From: Pyricularia pennisetigena
Taxonomy: Eukaryota > Ascomycota > Sordariomycetes > Magnaporthales > Pyriculariaceae
Length of the DNA stretch: 64,000 nucleotides
NCBI RefSeq assembly: GCF_004337985.1
Contig: NW_021940922.1
Location: 961,382-1,025,381, forward strand
Reading direction: 5' to 3'
Below are positions 11,055 through 24,225 of this stretch, one piece after another (within the stretch, counting starts at the first letter, position 1; the number at the start of each line of letters is the position of its first letter). The position numbers and the translations under genes are program-made. Under the pieces are notes generated by a model. It was not told the origin of the DNA. It made no database searches and was given only the letters and a program-made list of their open reading frames with translations.

Positions 11055-14000
11055 ATGGCGCTGGCAAAGGAACCAATCGCCATCATCGGCTCGGCATGTC
11101 GCTTCCCAGGCGGCGCGTCTTCACCATCAAAACTATGGGACCTACTCAAAGAGCCACGGGACGTCTTGAGCGAGTTCTCCAAGGACAGGCTTGCCCTTTC
11201 GAATTTTTACAACAGCAACCCCGACTTCCACGGGAGCACAAACGTCCAGAACAAGTCCTACCTCCTCAGCGAGGAAGTTGGACTGTTTGACGCCGGGTTT
11301 TTCCACATAAACGCCGTCGAGGCCGAGGGCATGGACCCCGCGCAACGCATCCTGCTAGAGACCGTCTACGAGGCCATGGAGGCCGCAGGAGTGGCCGACA
11401 GGGTTCGAGGCTCTCAGACGTCCGTGTTCGTGGGCCTCATGACGGCAGATTGGGCCGACATACAAATGCGCGACACGGAGACTTTACCGACGTACGCGGC
11501 GACGGGGACGGCGAGGAGCATAGCTTCGAACCGCATCTCGTACCTGTTCGACCTCAGGGGTGCTTCCATGACCATCGACACGGCCTGCTCGAGCTCCCTC
11601 GTGGCCCTGCACCAAGCGGTTCAGAGCCTCCGGAATTCAGAATCAACCACAGCCATCGTGGCAGGGGCCAACTTGATTTTGGACCCAACCATTTATATCT
11701 CTGAGTCAAAGCTGCACATGCTCTCCCCGGACTCTCGGTCCCGAATGTGGGACGCGTCGGCAAACGGCTATGCCCGAGGCGAAGGAACCGCCGCCCTGAT
11801 CCTCAAGCCCCTGAGCAGGGCCATCGCGGATGGGGACCAGATTGAGACAATAATCAGGGAGACGGGTGTCAACTCAGACGGTCGCACGCCCGGCATCACA
11901 ATGCCCAGCCCCGATGCACAAGCAGATTTGATTCGATCCACATACAGAGCGGCCGGTCTCGACCCTGCGGTAGACCGTTGCCAATATTTCGAATGCCACG
12001 GCACGGGAACCCAGGCCGGAGACCCCATCGAGGCGCAGGCTATCGCCAAGGCCTTCTTCCCCGAGAGTCAAAAGCAAGCCCAAAGTGAGGAGGACAAGCT
12101 GTACGTGGGTTCAATAAAGACAATCATCGGCCATCTTGAGGGTTGCTCTGGGTTGGCTGGTGTTCTCAAGGCGTCGCTTGCAATACAGAAAAAGATGCTT
12201 CCACCAAATCTCTTGTTCAAAGAACTCAACCCCGCGGTTGCGCCCTACACAAAAAACCTAGAGCTTGTCCAAAAGGCCATGCCCTGGCCGGCCACGACGA
12301 GCGAATGTCGCCGCGCCAGCATTAACAGCTTCGGCTTCGGCGGCACGAATGCCCATGCCATACTCGAAAGTTATGAGCCTCCCGACGAAAAGCCACCTCG
12401 GGAGGAACCGGACACGCCCGACTGCCTAGGACCTCTTGTCTTCAGCGCTGGCTCATTCCCGTCACTGGTAAACATGGTTCGGGAGTACTCGGGATATATC
12501 AAGTCGAACCTATCTGTTGATCTGAATGATTTGGCTTGGACGCTGCAAACAAAACGGGAGCTCATGTCCTTTAAGCAATATTTTTCAGGCTCTACTAGGG
12601 AAGATGTGTGCCGGAATATGGACGTGTTTGTATCCGATCACACCAACGACGGCGTGGACGAATCGGCATCTTCTCCAAACGAGGCCCCTTTCTCAGATGA
12701 CGAACCACCAGCAATCCTCGGAGTCTTTACTGGCCAGGGGGCTCAGTGGGCAACCATGGGAGCCTCGCTTATCCGGCAGTCACACGTCTTCCGCCAGTCC
12801 ATTGAACGCTGCGAGGCTGCTCTGGCGGCGCTGCCCGACCCTCCGTCTTGGTCACTAAAAGCCGAGCTGCTGGCGCCTGAAGAAAGCAGCCGGTTGAAGG
12901 AAGCCCTGATCGCGCAGCCACTGTGCACCGCCATCCAAATCGCCACAGTAGACCTCGCCAGCGCCGCAGGAATCAGATTCGACGTGACTGTTGGCCATTC
13001 GTCTGGCGAAATCGCAGCCGCCTACGCCGCCGGCATCATCTCTGCCGACCACGCAACCGCAATAGCCTACTACAGAGGCTACCACTCTTCCAAACTCGCC
13101 CAGAGCCCCGACGGACTAAAAGGTGCCATGATGGCCGTCTCGGTCTCGTTTGACACGGCAGCCGACCTCTGCTCGCAGCCCGACTGGGCAGGGCGCATCA
13201 GCGTGGCGGCAAGCAATGCGCCAACGAGCGTCACGCTGTCCGGAGACGTGACCGCCGTGGACCAGGCAAAGGCTTATTTCGACGAAAAGGGCATCTTTGC
13301 CAGGAGGCTGCTCGTCGACACGGCCTACCACTCGCACCACATGCTGCCGTGCGCCGACGCATATCTGCAATCTCTAAAGGCCCTGAACATCACCGTCAAC
13401 CAGCCCCGTCCCGGCTGCACTTGGTGCTCCAGCGTCCTCGGCGACGCCGTCATCGAGGGTGACGACCTCCAGGCCCTCGCGGGACAGTACTGGGTCGACA
13501 ACATGGTGAAGCCTGTCTTGTTTGCCGAGGCCGTCGAGACCTCCATCTGGAACGGCGGGCCGTTCACGCTGGCCATGGAGGTAGGACCACATCAGGCCCT
13601 GAAAGGTCCCACGACTCAGGTCATCAAGTCGATCCTCGACTCCGCCCCGCCGTACACTTCGTTCCTGCATCGAGCCAAGGACGCAGTCGGGTCGTTTTCG
13701 GAAGCCGTCGGCCAGGTCTGGTCGGCTCTCGGACCCTCGTCTCTCGACCTCGGGGGTTACCGCGGGGCGTTTTTCAACTCGAGCCCGCGCATCCTCAAGG
13801 GCCTCCCGTCGTACCCATGGGACCACCGAAGGAGATACTGGAGGGAGGGCCGAATCTCCCGCAACTACAGGCTCCGCAGCACGACACCCCACGAGCTGCT
13901 GGGCCGCAGGGTCCCCGACGACACGGAGCACGAGATGCGATGGCGCAACATCCTGCGGCTGGGCGAGGTCCCCTGGCTGCGTGGCCACAAGTTCCAGGGG

Positions 14001-14512
14001 CAGGTCCTCTACCCCGCGGCAGCGCACGTTGTGCAGGCCCTCGAGGCATCGAGGTATCTGGCCTCCGGTCGTCAAGCGAAGCTCATCAAGCTGCAGGACG
14101 TCCGCATCCACCACTCGATTGTGCTTCAGGAGTCGTCGCCGGGCGTCGAGACGACCTTTACGCTGAAGCTGCTGGGCGACGGCGGTCTTTTAGACGATGC
14201 AGACGTGGTAGAGGCCGAGTTTTACAGCATGGAGTTTTCGGAGGAGACGGGCAGCGGCTCACCGAGGAAGACGGCAAGCGGTCGCCTTGTTCTGTATTAC
14301 GGGGACTCGTACGACGGTGGACTGCCGGCAGTCGAGGAGCAAATCGAGTCGTCGTCCATGTCCGAGGTGAAAATCGACACCTTCTACGCTTGCACACAGG
14401 GTCTGGGTCTTGAATACCACGACGCCTTCCGCGGGCTTGTTCGCGCTCACCGGACAAAGGACACCGCAAAAGTTGTAGCTGCGTGCTCGGGTGGCCGTGA
14501 TGCCAGCAGCAA

Positions 14513-14543
<31 letters not shown>

Positions 14544-17500
14544 ACGCATTACCTTGTTCATCCAGTGTTGCTCGATCTCGCGTTCCAATCGAATCTCGTG
14601 CCCCTCGTATCTTCAGCCTCAGGGACCATCAGCCAGCTATATCTCCCGACCACGTTCGACTCCGTCATAGTTGACCCCAGCCGCCTTGTTGGGTTTTCCG
14701 TCCCTGGAGCAGCTGCCAACATGGAATCTTTCGTCACCCAGATTTCTTCTTCTTCCATGACGGGAGACATCCACGTCCGGGCTGCCACAGACAGCAGCTC
14801 AGCCAGCATTCAGGTCGAAGGGCTGGGTTGGAAGGCTCTTTCTAACGCCACTGCCGCCAATGATAGGCTGCTGTTTTCCAAGACGGTCTGGGAATTGGAT
14901 GTTGCGGACGGCCTTGTTGACTGCAATGACGACAGCAGCTTTGATGGCGACGAGTTGATCTTTGCCATGGAGCGAAGTGCTCTTTTCTACTTCCAGGACC
15001 TGATCCGGAACGTTGCGCGCCAGGATGTTGCCACATTTGCGTCGCACCACCAACGGCTTTTCGAGGCAGTCGAGGCAAAACTGGATGAGGTTCGTGCCGG
15101 CAAAGCTGCCGTCGCCCAGCAGGACTGGCTATGTGACAGCAGGCAGACCGTCGATGACCTAAAAGCCAAGTTTCCCCAGAGCATCGAACTGGAGCTCATG
15201 TCCGCCATCAACCAGGAACTGCTGTCGGTCGTGCGCGGCGAGACGCAGATCCTCGAGGTCATGCTGCAGAACAACATGCTCAACCGATTCTACCTGGACG
15301 GGGCCTACGCCGTCCGGCTCAACAGCTACATCGCGGCCGTGGCCAAGCAGCTGTCGCGCAAGCACCCGCGGGCCAACGTGCTCGAGATCGGGGCCGGCAC
15401 CGGCGGCACCACGCGCAGCATCCTCGACAGTATAGGGCGGGATGGCTATTCGTCCTACACCTACACGGACGTCTCGTCGGGCTTCTTCCAAAAGGCCGCA
15501 GACAAGTTTGCCGACCACCGCGACAAAATGGTGTTCAAGGTCCTCGACGTCGAGAAGCCCGTGGCGGCTCAGGGGTACCAGGAGGCGGCCTACGACGTCA
15601 TCTTCGCGGCCAACGTGCTCCACGCGACGCGGGTGCTGTCCGAGACGGTACGCCACGCGCGGTCCCTCCTGAAGCCCGGCGGCTTCCTCGTCCTGATGGA
15701 GATCACGGGCGACTCGCTGATGGCTACTTACACCATGGGAGCTCTGCCGGGCTGGTGGCTCGGGGTTGACGACGGCCGCCGCTTCAACCCGGGCGTTTCC
15801 GTGTCAGAGTGGGATACGCTCTTGAAAGGTACCGGGTTTTCCGGCGTGGACAAGGTCGCTTATGACTGTCCTGACCTGGCCAAGCACACCTTTTCGGTCC
15901 TCATCAGCCAGGCCGTCGACGAGCAGGTCAATCTCGTCAGGGAGCCGCTGTCGGCTTCCACCATCGCGCTACCTCAGGAGCGCCTTTTGATCATTGGCGG
16001 CGCGGAGCAGCTTTCCGAACAGCTGAGTCGTCAGCTCCAGCTGCTTCTCCGGCGGCAATGGTCACAAATCACAGTTGCCCCCAGCCTCGACGCTCTGGAA
16101 ATTGACAGCCTCGACCAAAACACCGTCGTCATCTCCTTAACCGAGCTCGACACGCCCTTCTTTTCCAGCAGCACCATCACTGATGAACGGCTCGCCAGGC
16201 TGCAGCAGCTCTTCTCGCGCGTGCGCAAGATCCTCTGGATGACCAACGGCGCCATGGGGCGTGATCCGCTCTCCAACATGGTCGTCGGACTGGCCCGTTC
16301 TCTGCCCAAGGAGCTACCCCACCTCGCTCTGCAGTTCCTCGACATGGTCGACAGCGCGGCCGAGGAGGGGACTCTGCCCGTCACCATCGCAAAGGCACTC
16401 CTCCGCCTCGTCGTTCTGGCTCGGTCCGAACCGGCCAAGCGCGGTCCGTTTTACGCAATCGAACCAGAGCTCAGGTTGGAAAAGGGCAGGTTGATGATTC
16501 CCAGAATCGTCCTGGACCAGGCAATGAATCAGCGGTTCAACGCCAAACGCCGCCTCGTCACGCACACCCTTCACACCAAGTCGACGCCCATCGAGGTCGT
16601 TGCCAATCCCGAGCGACAAGGCCTTGTGCTGCAGGATGCTGCACCATTGCAGCACGCCTTGGAGGGGGGAGACGTGATAGATGTCCAGTACTCGACAGGC
16701 ATCGGAAAGGGACTTTTTTTGGCCGTCGGCTCGACGCGAGCAACGCCTTCGAGGCTTGTCCTTGCCCTGTCCGACACGGCCAGGAGCTCCATGCGTCCCG
16801 CGCCCGAGAGGACTTTTGTCCTTGCCGACCAAACATTGCACAAGGAGAATCTGTCCCCGTCGGCCCTCCTACTGCAGACGGCAGGCCATGCGATCGCAAG
16901 CAGCGTCTTGCGACTGGTTCCTCGAGGGGCCGCGGCGCTGGTGCACGGAGCCACTGCGAGCGTCGCCGCCGCCATACAATCGCTGTCGCAAACAACGGAC
17001 CAGCAGGTCTTCTTTTCGAGGTCCTCCTTTGAGAAGAAGCCAGAAGCCCCCGGGTGGATCCATGTCCATCCGCACGCGACCAAACGAGCACTGCGCGCCG
17101 CGATTACTCCATGCAAGGTGCGCTGCTTGATTGTCTTTGGGCAACCGTCTCTTGAAGCAGAGGCGTTGGCGTCAAGTCTCCCGTTCGATTCATCTGTTCA
17201 CTATCTCAACCAAGATACGACCGTCCCTGTCGACAGAGGTCTTCTCCTCGAGGCCATCTATACCCACGCCCTCTCGAGCTGCTCGCTGAATGAGCCAGTT
17301 CCCAACACCGTCGACGTCCGTACCGTTCCCGAAATGGGGTGCGGCACCATCAACTACCCAACCATTCTCGACTGGACTCGGTCTTCCGAGATGACGGTGG
17401 CCGTGAGGCAGCTAAGCCCCGGGCAGTCGATCCGGCCCGATAGGAGTTACCTGCTGGTTGGCATGACAGGCGACCTGGGCCTCTCGATCTGCAAGTGGAT

Positions 17501-18575
17501 GATCACCAACGGAGCCCGGTACATTGCTCTCGCCAGCCGCAGCGCCGAGGTCGACCGGTCGTGGCTGCAAGAAATGGCCGCTCTGGGCGCCTCCGTCCAG
17601 GTTCACAAGATGGACGTCACGGACCGCTCCTCAGTCCAGCGCGTCCTCGCCGACATCAAAGCCACGCTGCCTCCCATCGCAGGGGTGTGCAACGCCGCCA
17701 TGGTGCTGGACGACAAGCTCTTTGTCGACATGACGGCCGAGTCACTGAACAAGGTCCTCGGGCCCAAGGTGCAAGGCTCAAGACTGCTCGACGACATGTT
17801 CGGCGACGAGCTGGACTTCATGGTCTTCTTCTCCTCCCTGGCCAGCGTCTTTGGCAACGCGGGCCAGTCCAACTACCACGCCGCCAACCTCTTCATGCAG
17901 GGGCTGTGTGCGCGCCGGCGGGCCCGCGGCCTGGCCGCCTCCGTCATGCACGTCGGCTTCGTCACCGACGTCGGCTACGTGGCCCGCAGCGGCCGCCGGT
18001 TCAAGAACCACATGGGCAGGCTCTCGCTGCAGTTCATGTCCGAAGGAGACCTGCACCACCTGTTTGCCGAGGCCGTCGTCAACAGTCGGCCGGGCAGCAG
18101 CGGCTCGTGGGACATCATCGCCGGCATCGACCCGTTCGTCGAGGGCGTGGGGGCCACGGCGTCCGACCGCCTCCGCCCGCCGTTCTACGCGAATCCGCAG
18201 TTTGCTTACTTTATCCGCCAGCAAACCGATGCATCTACGGTGGCTGCCGCCGGGGAGCAGGTCGCCGGCTCGGGCGGGGAGGACGTCAAGAGGCTGCTCG
18301 GCGAGACCAAGTCTGAACAGGACGCCATTTCGCTGGTGCAGAACGCCTTCGTCAAGGAGCTCGAGGCCATGCTGCAGATGGTCCCCAACACGGTGAAGTC
18401 GGAGCGGTCGCTGATGAGCCTTGGACTCGATTCGTTGATTGCTGTCGAGATAAGGCACTGGTTCCAACGCATCTTTGATTTGGATGTTTCTGTTTTAAGC
18501 ATATTAAAGTACAACAGCGTCGCCGACATTTGCACCGATCTCACACGGAAACACTTTAGTCTTCGCGCGATTTGA
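11055..18575 (+). CDS. Highly reducing polyketide synthase (KS-AT-DH-MT-KR-ACP)
   Basis: Single uninterrupted frame of 2506 residues, apparently without introns. The ATG at 11055 (MALAKEPIAIIGSACRFPGG) is preferred over an upstream GTG because the KS begins directly after it. Domains: KS with DTACSSS active-site Cys near 177 and the ECHGTGT and IGHLEG histidines near 313 and 355; AT with GHSSGE near 647; DH with HxxxGxxxxP (HKFQGQVLYP) near 977; C-methyltransferase with VLEIGAGTGGTT near 1443; KR with a TGDLG-type cofactor motif near 2131; ACP with GLDSL phosphopantetheine Ser near 2458. No enoylreductase NADPH motif is seen between MT and KR, so it lacks ER or needs one in trans. A poly-Ser tract (AGC repeat, about 14506-14542) sits in the DH C-terminal part. 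There is no NRPS extension or thioesterase, so release must be by another protein, perhaps the neighbouring NRPS. Confidence 0.95.
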
Positions 18576-19346
18576 AACGGGAGGACCTCTAAAGTTCACA
18601 TTTTCTTTATTTCTTTTTTTTTTTCTTGTTTTTTTGCCGTTACGGAATAGGTTATCGACAATTGCTTTCGCAATTTATGACCAAAGTGGATAAATATGCG
18701 ATGGCTACTTTTCCGATAATAGATCATTTCTAACTTTGATTGTGACGCCTGGCTTGCTACTTTTGCTATGAAATGAGAAGTAATATCTCGATATATTGAG
18801 CATTACCGCACTTTCCTGATAAATACGGGCATTATATCTTTTATTACCGACATTGCTATAGAGCCGCTTCATCGCCAATCGCGCAGATCTTTGTCTTTCT
18901 ATTTTCACTGTTCTTGAGTCGATTATTTCCGTGTTTTAATCGCACCCAAAGAGTAAACATAGTTCACAATTATTTCGTTTTACATGCATGTGTTAAGTTT
19001 ACTATTCGGTTGTTTATTAAACATTTCCCGAATCACTATTAAAAAATCAATGTTGTGAAAAATAAGAATATGCAAAAGAAAAACTCTACTATTCGTACAT
19101 GGAATTTGAATATGAAATTTCAACGGTAATAGCAATAATAAAACCAAAGATAATGCTAAAGAAAGGTGGAAATACCCAAAAAATAACCCCTTTAAAAGAA
19201 AGCAAAATTAAATTTGTAGAAAAAGCTGAACTTTTTATAAAGGGCCAGAAAACTAGTCGAAAAAAGGGTTTCAATAACAAACTCAAAAATATGTTTCCGG
19301 TTAATCTGGGTTAAACATTGTATACGGTTCATTAGAGAGCGTTAAT

Positions 19347-19420
19347 AGCCATGTGGCTGAAAGGTACATGGAGCGCTCGGTTCCCCCTGCAAAGGTGGTC
19401 TAGTCTAAGCACTGAGACTA
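19347..19420 (-). mobile_element. TAGTCTCAG element, A-arm fragment
   Basis: A 74-bp remnant of the A arm in reverse orientation, ending in the terminal ACTGAGACTA. No partner end or target duplication is visible nearby. Confidence 0.7.
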
Positions 19421-19499
19421 TGGTAATCGCGAATGGGCGTGCTTTCTCGCTTGCATTTCGGCCGCCGGCCGCATCTTACCTCCTTCGCTGATTATCAAA

Positions 19500-19940
19500 G
19501 GCAAAATGGTGCACAAATAACGAAACTGGGCTAAAATGGCTTAAAAACGTTTTGATTACAAATACTGCTCCAGCCGACCCTAAGCACTACCGTTCGTTGA
19601 TTCTCGACGGCCGCCGCAGCCATTTGACGGAAGTTCTTTTAGTTACTTGCCTCTATAAAAAAATCCATTTTGTTTATTTACTGGCATATTACTCCCATAC
19701 GCTTCAGTCACTCGATTTAGCCGGTTTTTGCGGTTTTTAAGCCGGCGTATCGTCGTTTCGTTTCCAAACTCGGTGAATACAATGATCTTATTGTGCTGGC
19801 AAGCGGTTATATATTATATACTCCCGATATGCTCGCATGAATGGCATAACTGTTAAAAGTATCAAATCTGGCTTTAAAGCGGTCGGTTTGTGGCCGCTGA
19901 ATAACGATGGGTACCCCCTAACCGCACCCCCAGCAATCTA
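19500..19940 (+). pseudogene. Fot1/pogo-type transposase relic (C-terminal half)
   Basis: Conceptual translation around 19552-19740 gives AP-DPKHYRSLILDG-RSHLTE followed by SHTLQSLDLAGF. This matches the pogo/Fot1 DDE_1 pattern (LILDGHGSHLT, then SHxLQPLDLG). Downstream, with interruptions, comes a stretch resembling AYRRFVSKLGEYNDLI. Several stops and transition changes show it is dead. The amino half and ends are not recognisable. Confidence 0.75.
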
Positions 19941-20589
19941 ACAACAAAATTTCGCGTTTCAGAAATCGATTTAAAAATAAAACTATCAACGCACAAAAAT
20001 ACAATCGTTTTCAGGCTATTCCTGTTTATTAACCTCTTTTTTATCAGTTAAAAACTCCAAATTCTCCATATTGTTTTCCTGCATTTAATAATATTCTATT
20101 TATTAGCCAGAAGTTCGTTTGGATCCGGAACCATTTTCCTTTTTTTAACCGACCGTATTACGTCCAATTGTATTTCCAATAAAATATTTGTTGGTTTCGA
20201 AGCTTTTTTGGACTTTTGCAAACAAAAGGCGTAAAATGGCGTTACTTTTTTCGGACCGGGAAATTTCTTGTAATTAAAATCGAATATTTCGGGTCGTTTT
20301 AAAGGTTTTCCAAATAAATAAAAACGGGTCGTTAATTTTTTGGGTTGGGTTTTCCGGTGTTTTATCCCTTTGGAAACCGTTATTTCTATTTTTTTCGACG
20401 TTAGCGCTGCTATTTTCCAATAAAAAAGGGCTTAAAAACGGTTTAACCAAGTTTACCGGCTATAACCCCGTCGTACACCAACCAGATTGGATAATCTTTC
20501 CAATAAATGTTTTTAATGTGGTTTTTTGATTGCAAAGAAGGAAATTTTGCTTTCCAATAACCGTTAAACAGCAAAATTGGCTTACAAAT

Positions 20590-20890
20590 CCAAATTAACG
20601 TCGATAAGCCTTTTTCAACGGCCTAAAAACCGATAATCCAATGGTTGAAGAACGTGCGACGAATAAGGGGGTAAATATAGGAGTTAACTGTTATTTTGGA
20701 GGTAAAAAAGACAAATTCGTCCGTTATATGTGATCCATGGCCGTCGAGAACTAATACCCGCTGTTCGTAGAACCGTGGTTCTATTAATGGACCGTGGTAG
20801 AACTTGATATAAGGGGTAACAACGATATATCTCTCTATATTCGAGTATATTCGGTGTAGTTTTTTATTTAAATCTGGCGATAACACGTTA
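20590..20890 (-). pseudogene. Second Fot1/pogo transposase relic
   Basis: On the minus strand the frame at 20886-20623 contains RVLVLDGHGSHITDEF, the conserved DDE_1 block of Fot1/pogo transposases, followed by degenerate sequence where SHxLQPLD is expected. It is opposite in strand to the 19.5-kb relic, so it comes from a separate insertion or a rearrangement. RIP-like decay; no intact protein. Confidence 0.75.
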
Positions 20891-21462
20891 TTAATGTACC
20901 GCTAATTAAAAACTCTGTATACGGTCCATACGACGCCTTTAGTTATCCAATTGGGGTCCGTGCACCGCAATTTAATTATCCCGTTTCGCCGGGTCGGGTC
21001 CTCCGCCCCGGATTTACCTATTCGTATATACGCGCTAATAAGGTTATTTTAACATTGGCAACTTTTTTTTTAAACGCACGCACAGTTAATTGCAATAGCG
21101 TTAATCACCTTTTTTTCCGTATTAATCGTGCGCAGTAATTTAATTGCATTAGCGTCGACTAGCACCAATACCTATTCTTGTGCCGCTAGGTGTACAATAA
21201 AATTTCGTAGTTGCGCCAGCTCCAACCAGCGTATATACCTGTTGCTGGTTTATCGGTTGTACACTGGATTCTCGTGATTGCGTATATACGCGCGTGTGCG
21301 TTACCGCCTTATAATAAATCACGACCGCCTGTCTTTTATCCCTTTTCGTAATTCGTTTGCTCGCTGCTGGTGAATCTTCGTTGTACGCTGCGTACAGTTG
21401 GTTAACCGCTCGAAATAATTCACCTTCTGTTGCTAATAAATCCTCGTTATGGGCTGCGTACG

Positions 21463-22205
21463 TAGTCTCAATGCTCAGAATAAACCCCCCTGCTTCGCAA
21501 TGGGGACCGAGCGCTCCATGTGCCTTTCGGCCACATGGCTTTTTGACCAATTACATTGGCCGAAAGGATCGCGTTCGTTCTAATTTAAGGACGTTTTGTC
21601 GCATTTCGCCGTTTATAGCGGTACCACCAACAAAACACCCAATATTGCGAAATTGCTAACCACCATTCCCCCCGGTATACAAAAAAATAAAGAAAATTTA
21701 TTACCATATTATATATGTACGCATATTAACCTTTATTTAATATATTATTAACCCAAAGAAAACCAGAACTCAATAATAAAATACACAATTCCAATAATGC
21801 CAATGAATATACCCGAAAAGGTATTCCTATCCGCGTAATTTATAACCCAGTATTTTACGTCCGATTTAACCTTATTACCTTTATCGTTTTCGCAATTATT
21901 ATCGCCTAATCCTATATTCGAAAATAAATGGGAATTTAGGTTTTTTTTAATCGATTAAAAGCAATTACCGAGGAAATCCAAATCCGAAACGGAAATAAAC
22001 CCCGAAGCCAAATTTATTCGCGATATTACCAGGTTTGGGCGCAACCGTTACCGACGCACCAATTTTACGCAATTTATCCACGTTTAGGTAATAACGGCAA
22101 ATTTTTACGAAATTACCCAATTTACCCCATCGCGAATATTTTTTTTTAAAAAAACATTACGAAACCCTCAAATCCGAAAACGTTTACGCGTTAATAGGGT
22201 TAAAT
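21463..22205 (+). mobile_element. Longer relative of the TAGTCTCAG family: A arm plus a distinct body
   Basis: An A arm (21463-21632, starting TAGTCTCA) runs into about 550 bp of body that recurs in inverted orientation at about 25925-26480. The body differs from the common 1.4-1.9-kb versions. It is cut at 22205, where another copy begins. Short open patches occur, but I cannot assign a protein family. Confidence 0.6.
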
Positions 22206-24059
22206 TAGTCTCAGGGCTCATTCCTGAAGCCCAGAGCTCCACAATTGATCCACTTCGCTCCACTTCGTGGTTCAATTGCGGCTTTGCAATGTACCTGTGG
22301 GTCCATCCAAAAAACGCTCTGGTTCAGGTCTGAGGATAATTTGTCGATTTTCGCCGTTCATGGCGGTATTTTTGGCCTTTTTTTAACCGAAACTCCTTTA
22401 TTATTCCACAACCACGCATAATATTGAAAAAATAAATTATCGTTGAAAATAGCGTTTAATACCGCTATTAGCAGCAATTCGATTTATTTTATTATCTGCT
22501 ATAATGGCTGAATTCGATACCACCTGCCCTTAATCCGTTCATGGCGGTACTGTTTTTTGGACTTTTTTTTCGATCCTAGATTTTTTATATTATTTTTAAT
22601 TTTTGACCAAATTTTAAATATCTTGCACGTGGAGGGTCGTATATATTTATATATCGTTATACTAAATTTTGGTGCATATACCACATTATATAAGCAGTTA
22701 AATAAGCGGATATGCAAAGCATATACTTTTTTATATATAATTTACAATCGAAACTCGTTGATATTTTTACCAATTTTGACAATAATAAAACCAAAATTCC
22801 AGAGATTTGATTACGTATGTAAACAAACGTCCAAACCCAGTCCTACTTATAATATCGGGTTTAAAAACTGTTTTATAAAAAGAAATGCTAAATGTGTATT
22901 TTATCAATTTTTTTGCTTTAGATAATTAATTTTATATTATTTTTGTTTTGCAGCCGAATTTTGTCGTTTTTGCACGTGGGGGGTGGTATACTTATACTTA
23001 ATATAATATCAGCTTCTGTACGTATATCTAATTATAAAAGCCGTTAAATATGCGGATAGGTAAAGTATATCCAATTTTGTATATGTTTTGCAATCGAAAT
23101 GCTTTTACATTTTTACCAATTCTAACATTAATAAAACCAAAATTTGGAAAAGTGGATTATATATGTAAATAAACGTCAACGTAAAACCCGATTTACAGAA
23201 CCGGCCCTTTTTAATTTTTTATATTAAAAAATGTTAAATTTGTGCTTTTTTTGTATTTTGTGCTTTACTTAATTAAATAAAATCTATAACAAAAGAGCTT
23301 ATATAAAATTTATTAACAAGTTGATCAAAGAATGTATCAAGTAATAATATTTTCATTTTACGAATATTTGCGTAAATTATTTAATTTTTTAACAAATTGT
23401 TATTTTATATAAAAATATTAATAAAACTTTTGTTTCAATCGAAAATTGCATGCATTTTGCAGTATTGGGTTTACTAAGCTATAAAAACTGTAAATTAAAC
23501 TACAGTTAATATTACGTACCATTATTCAAAGTAAGAATTAAATATAATAAAAAATTACAAATTTTATTTAATATTTTAATATCTTTCCAAATACAGTGGC
23601 TATTAAGACGCGGCCGGCATTCAAACAATTAACAAACTCCAATAAATTTAACGCAAAATACTATATATTCTTATAATTTTTATTTATTTTTTTATTCGAA
23701 TATTTAATTGCATATTATGGGTACATTATTTTCTTTTACCATTATAATGCGAACATTTTGTATATACCCGCTATAAACGGCGGAATACCGTAAATTATCG
23801 TTATATTAATAAAATAATAATTAACGATATCGCATTATTAGGTATATTATTAATAATACCGTTATAAACGGCGAAATGCGACAAATTATCGTTGGTGGTA
23901 CCGCCATGAATGGCGAAATGCGACAAGATGTCCTCAGACTAGAACGAGCGCGATCTTTTCGGCCAATGTAATTGGTCGAAAAGCCATGTGGCTGAAAGGT
24001 ACATGGAGCGCTCGGTCCCCACTGCGAAGCAGGGGTGTCTAGTCTGAGCACTGAGACTA
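22206..24059 (+). mobile_element. TAGTCTCAG element, full-size class (B arm to A arm)
   Basis: 1854 bp from TAGTCTCAGGGCTC (B arm) to GAGCACTGAGACTA (A arm, reversed). Non-coding AT-rich body with the shared GCACGTGGAGGGTCGTATA-like segment. The 9-bp flanks do not match, so one side was probably rearranged after insertion. Confidence 0.8.
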
Positions 24060-24225
24060 GTCTCCCCCACCAATGAATCAAATCTATCAATCCCAAAATT
24101 AGTGAATTTAGTGCATATAAACCCTGTAATTACAGGCTTTTACAAGGCAACTAGCACCACGCCGCACCTAGGCTAATGCCTAAACCCCTGTTAGCAACCC
24201 ATATTGTTAACAATATTATCCATAA
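24060..24225 (-). repeat. LTR-like repeat fragment shared with 38497-38650
   Basis: The reverse complement begins TGTTAACAATATGGGTTGCT and matches about 150 bp that directly follow the Copia integrase relic at 38.5 kb. The TGTTAACA start is compatible with an LTR edge. Here it stops at the end of the neighbouring A arm. Confidence 0.4.

Noticed and set aside
13374..14114. Long minus-strand frames inside the PKS and similar frames opposite the NRPS and transporter
   Set aside because: They lie antisense to well-supported genes and arise from GC-rich codon bias.
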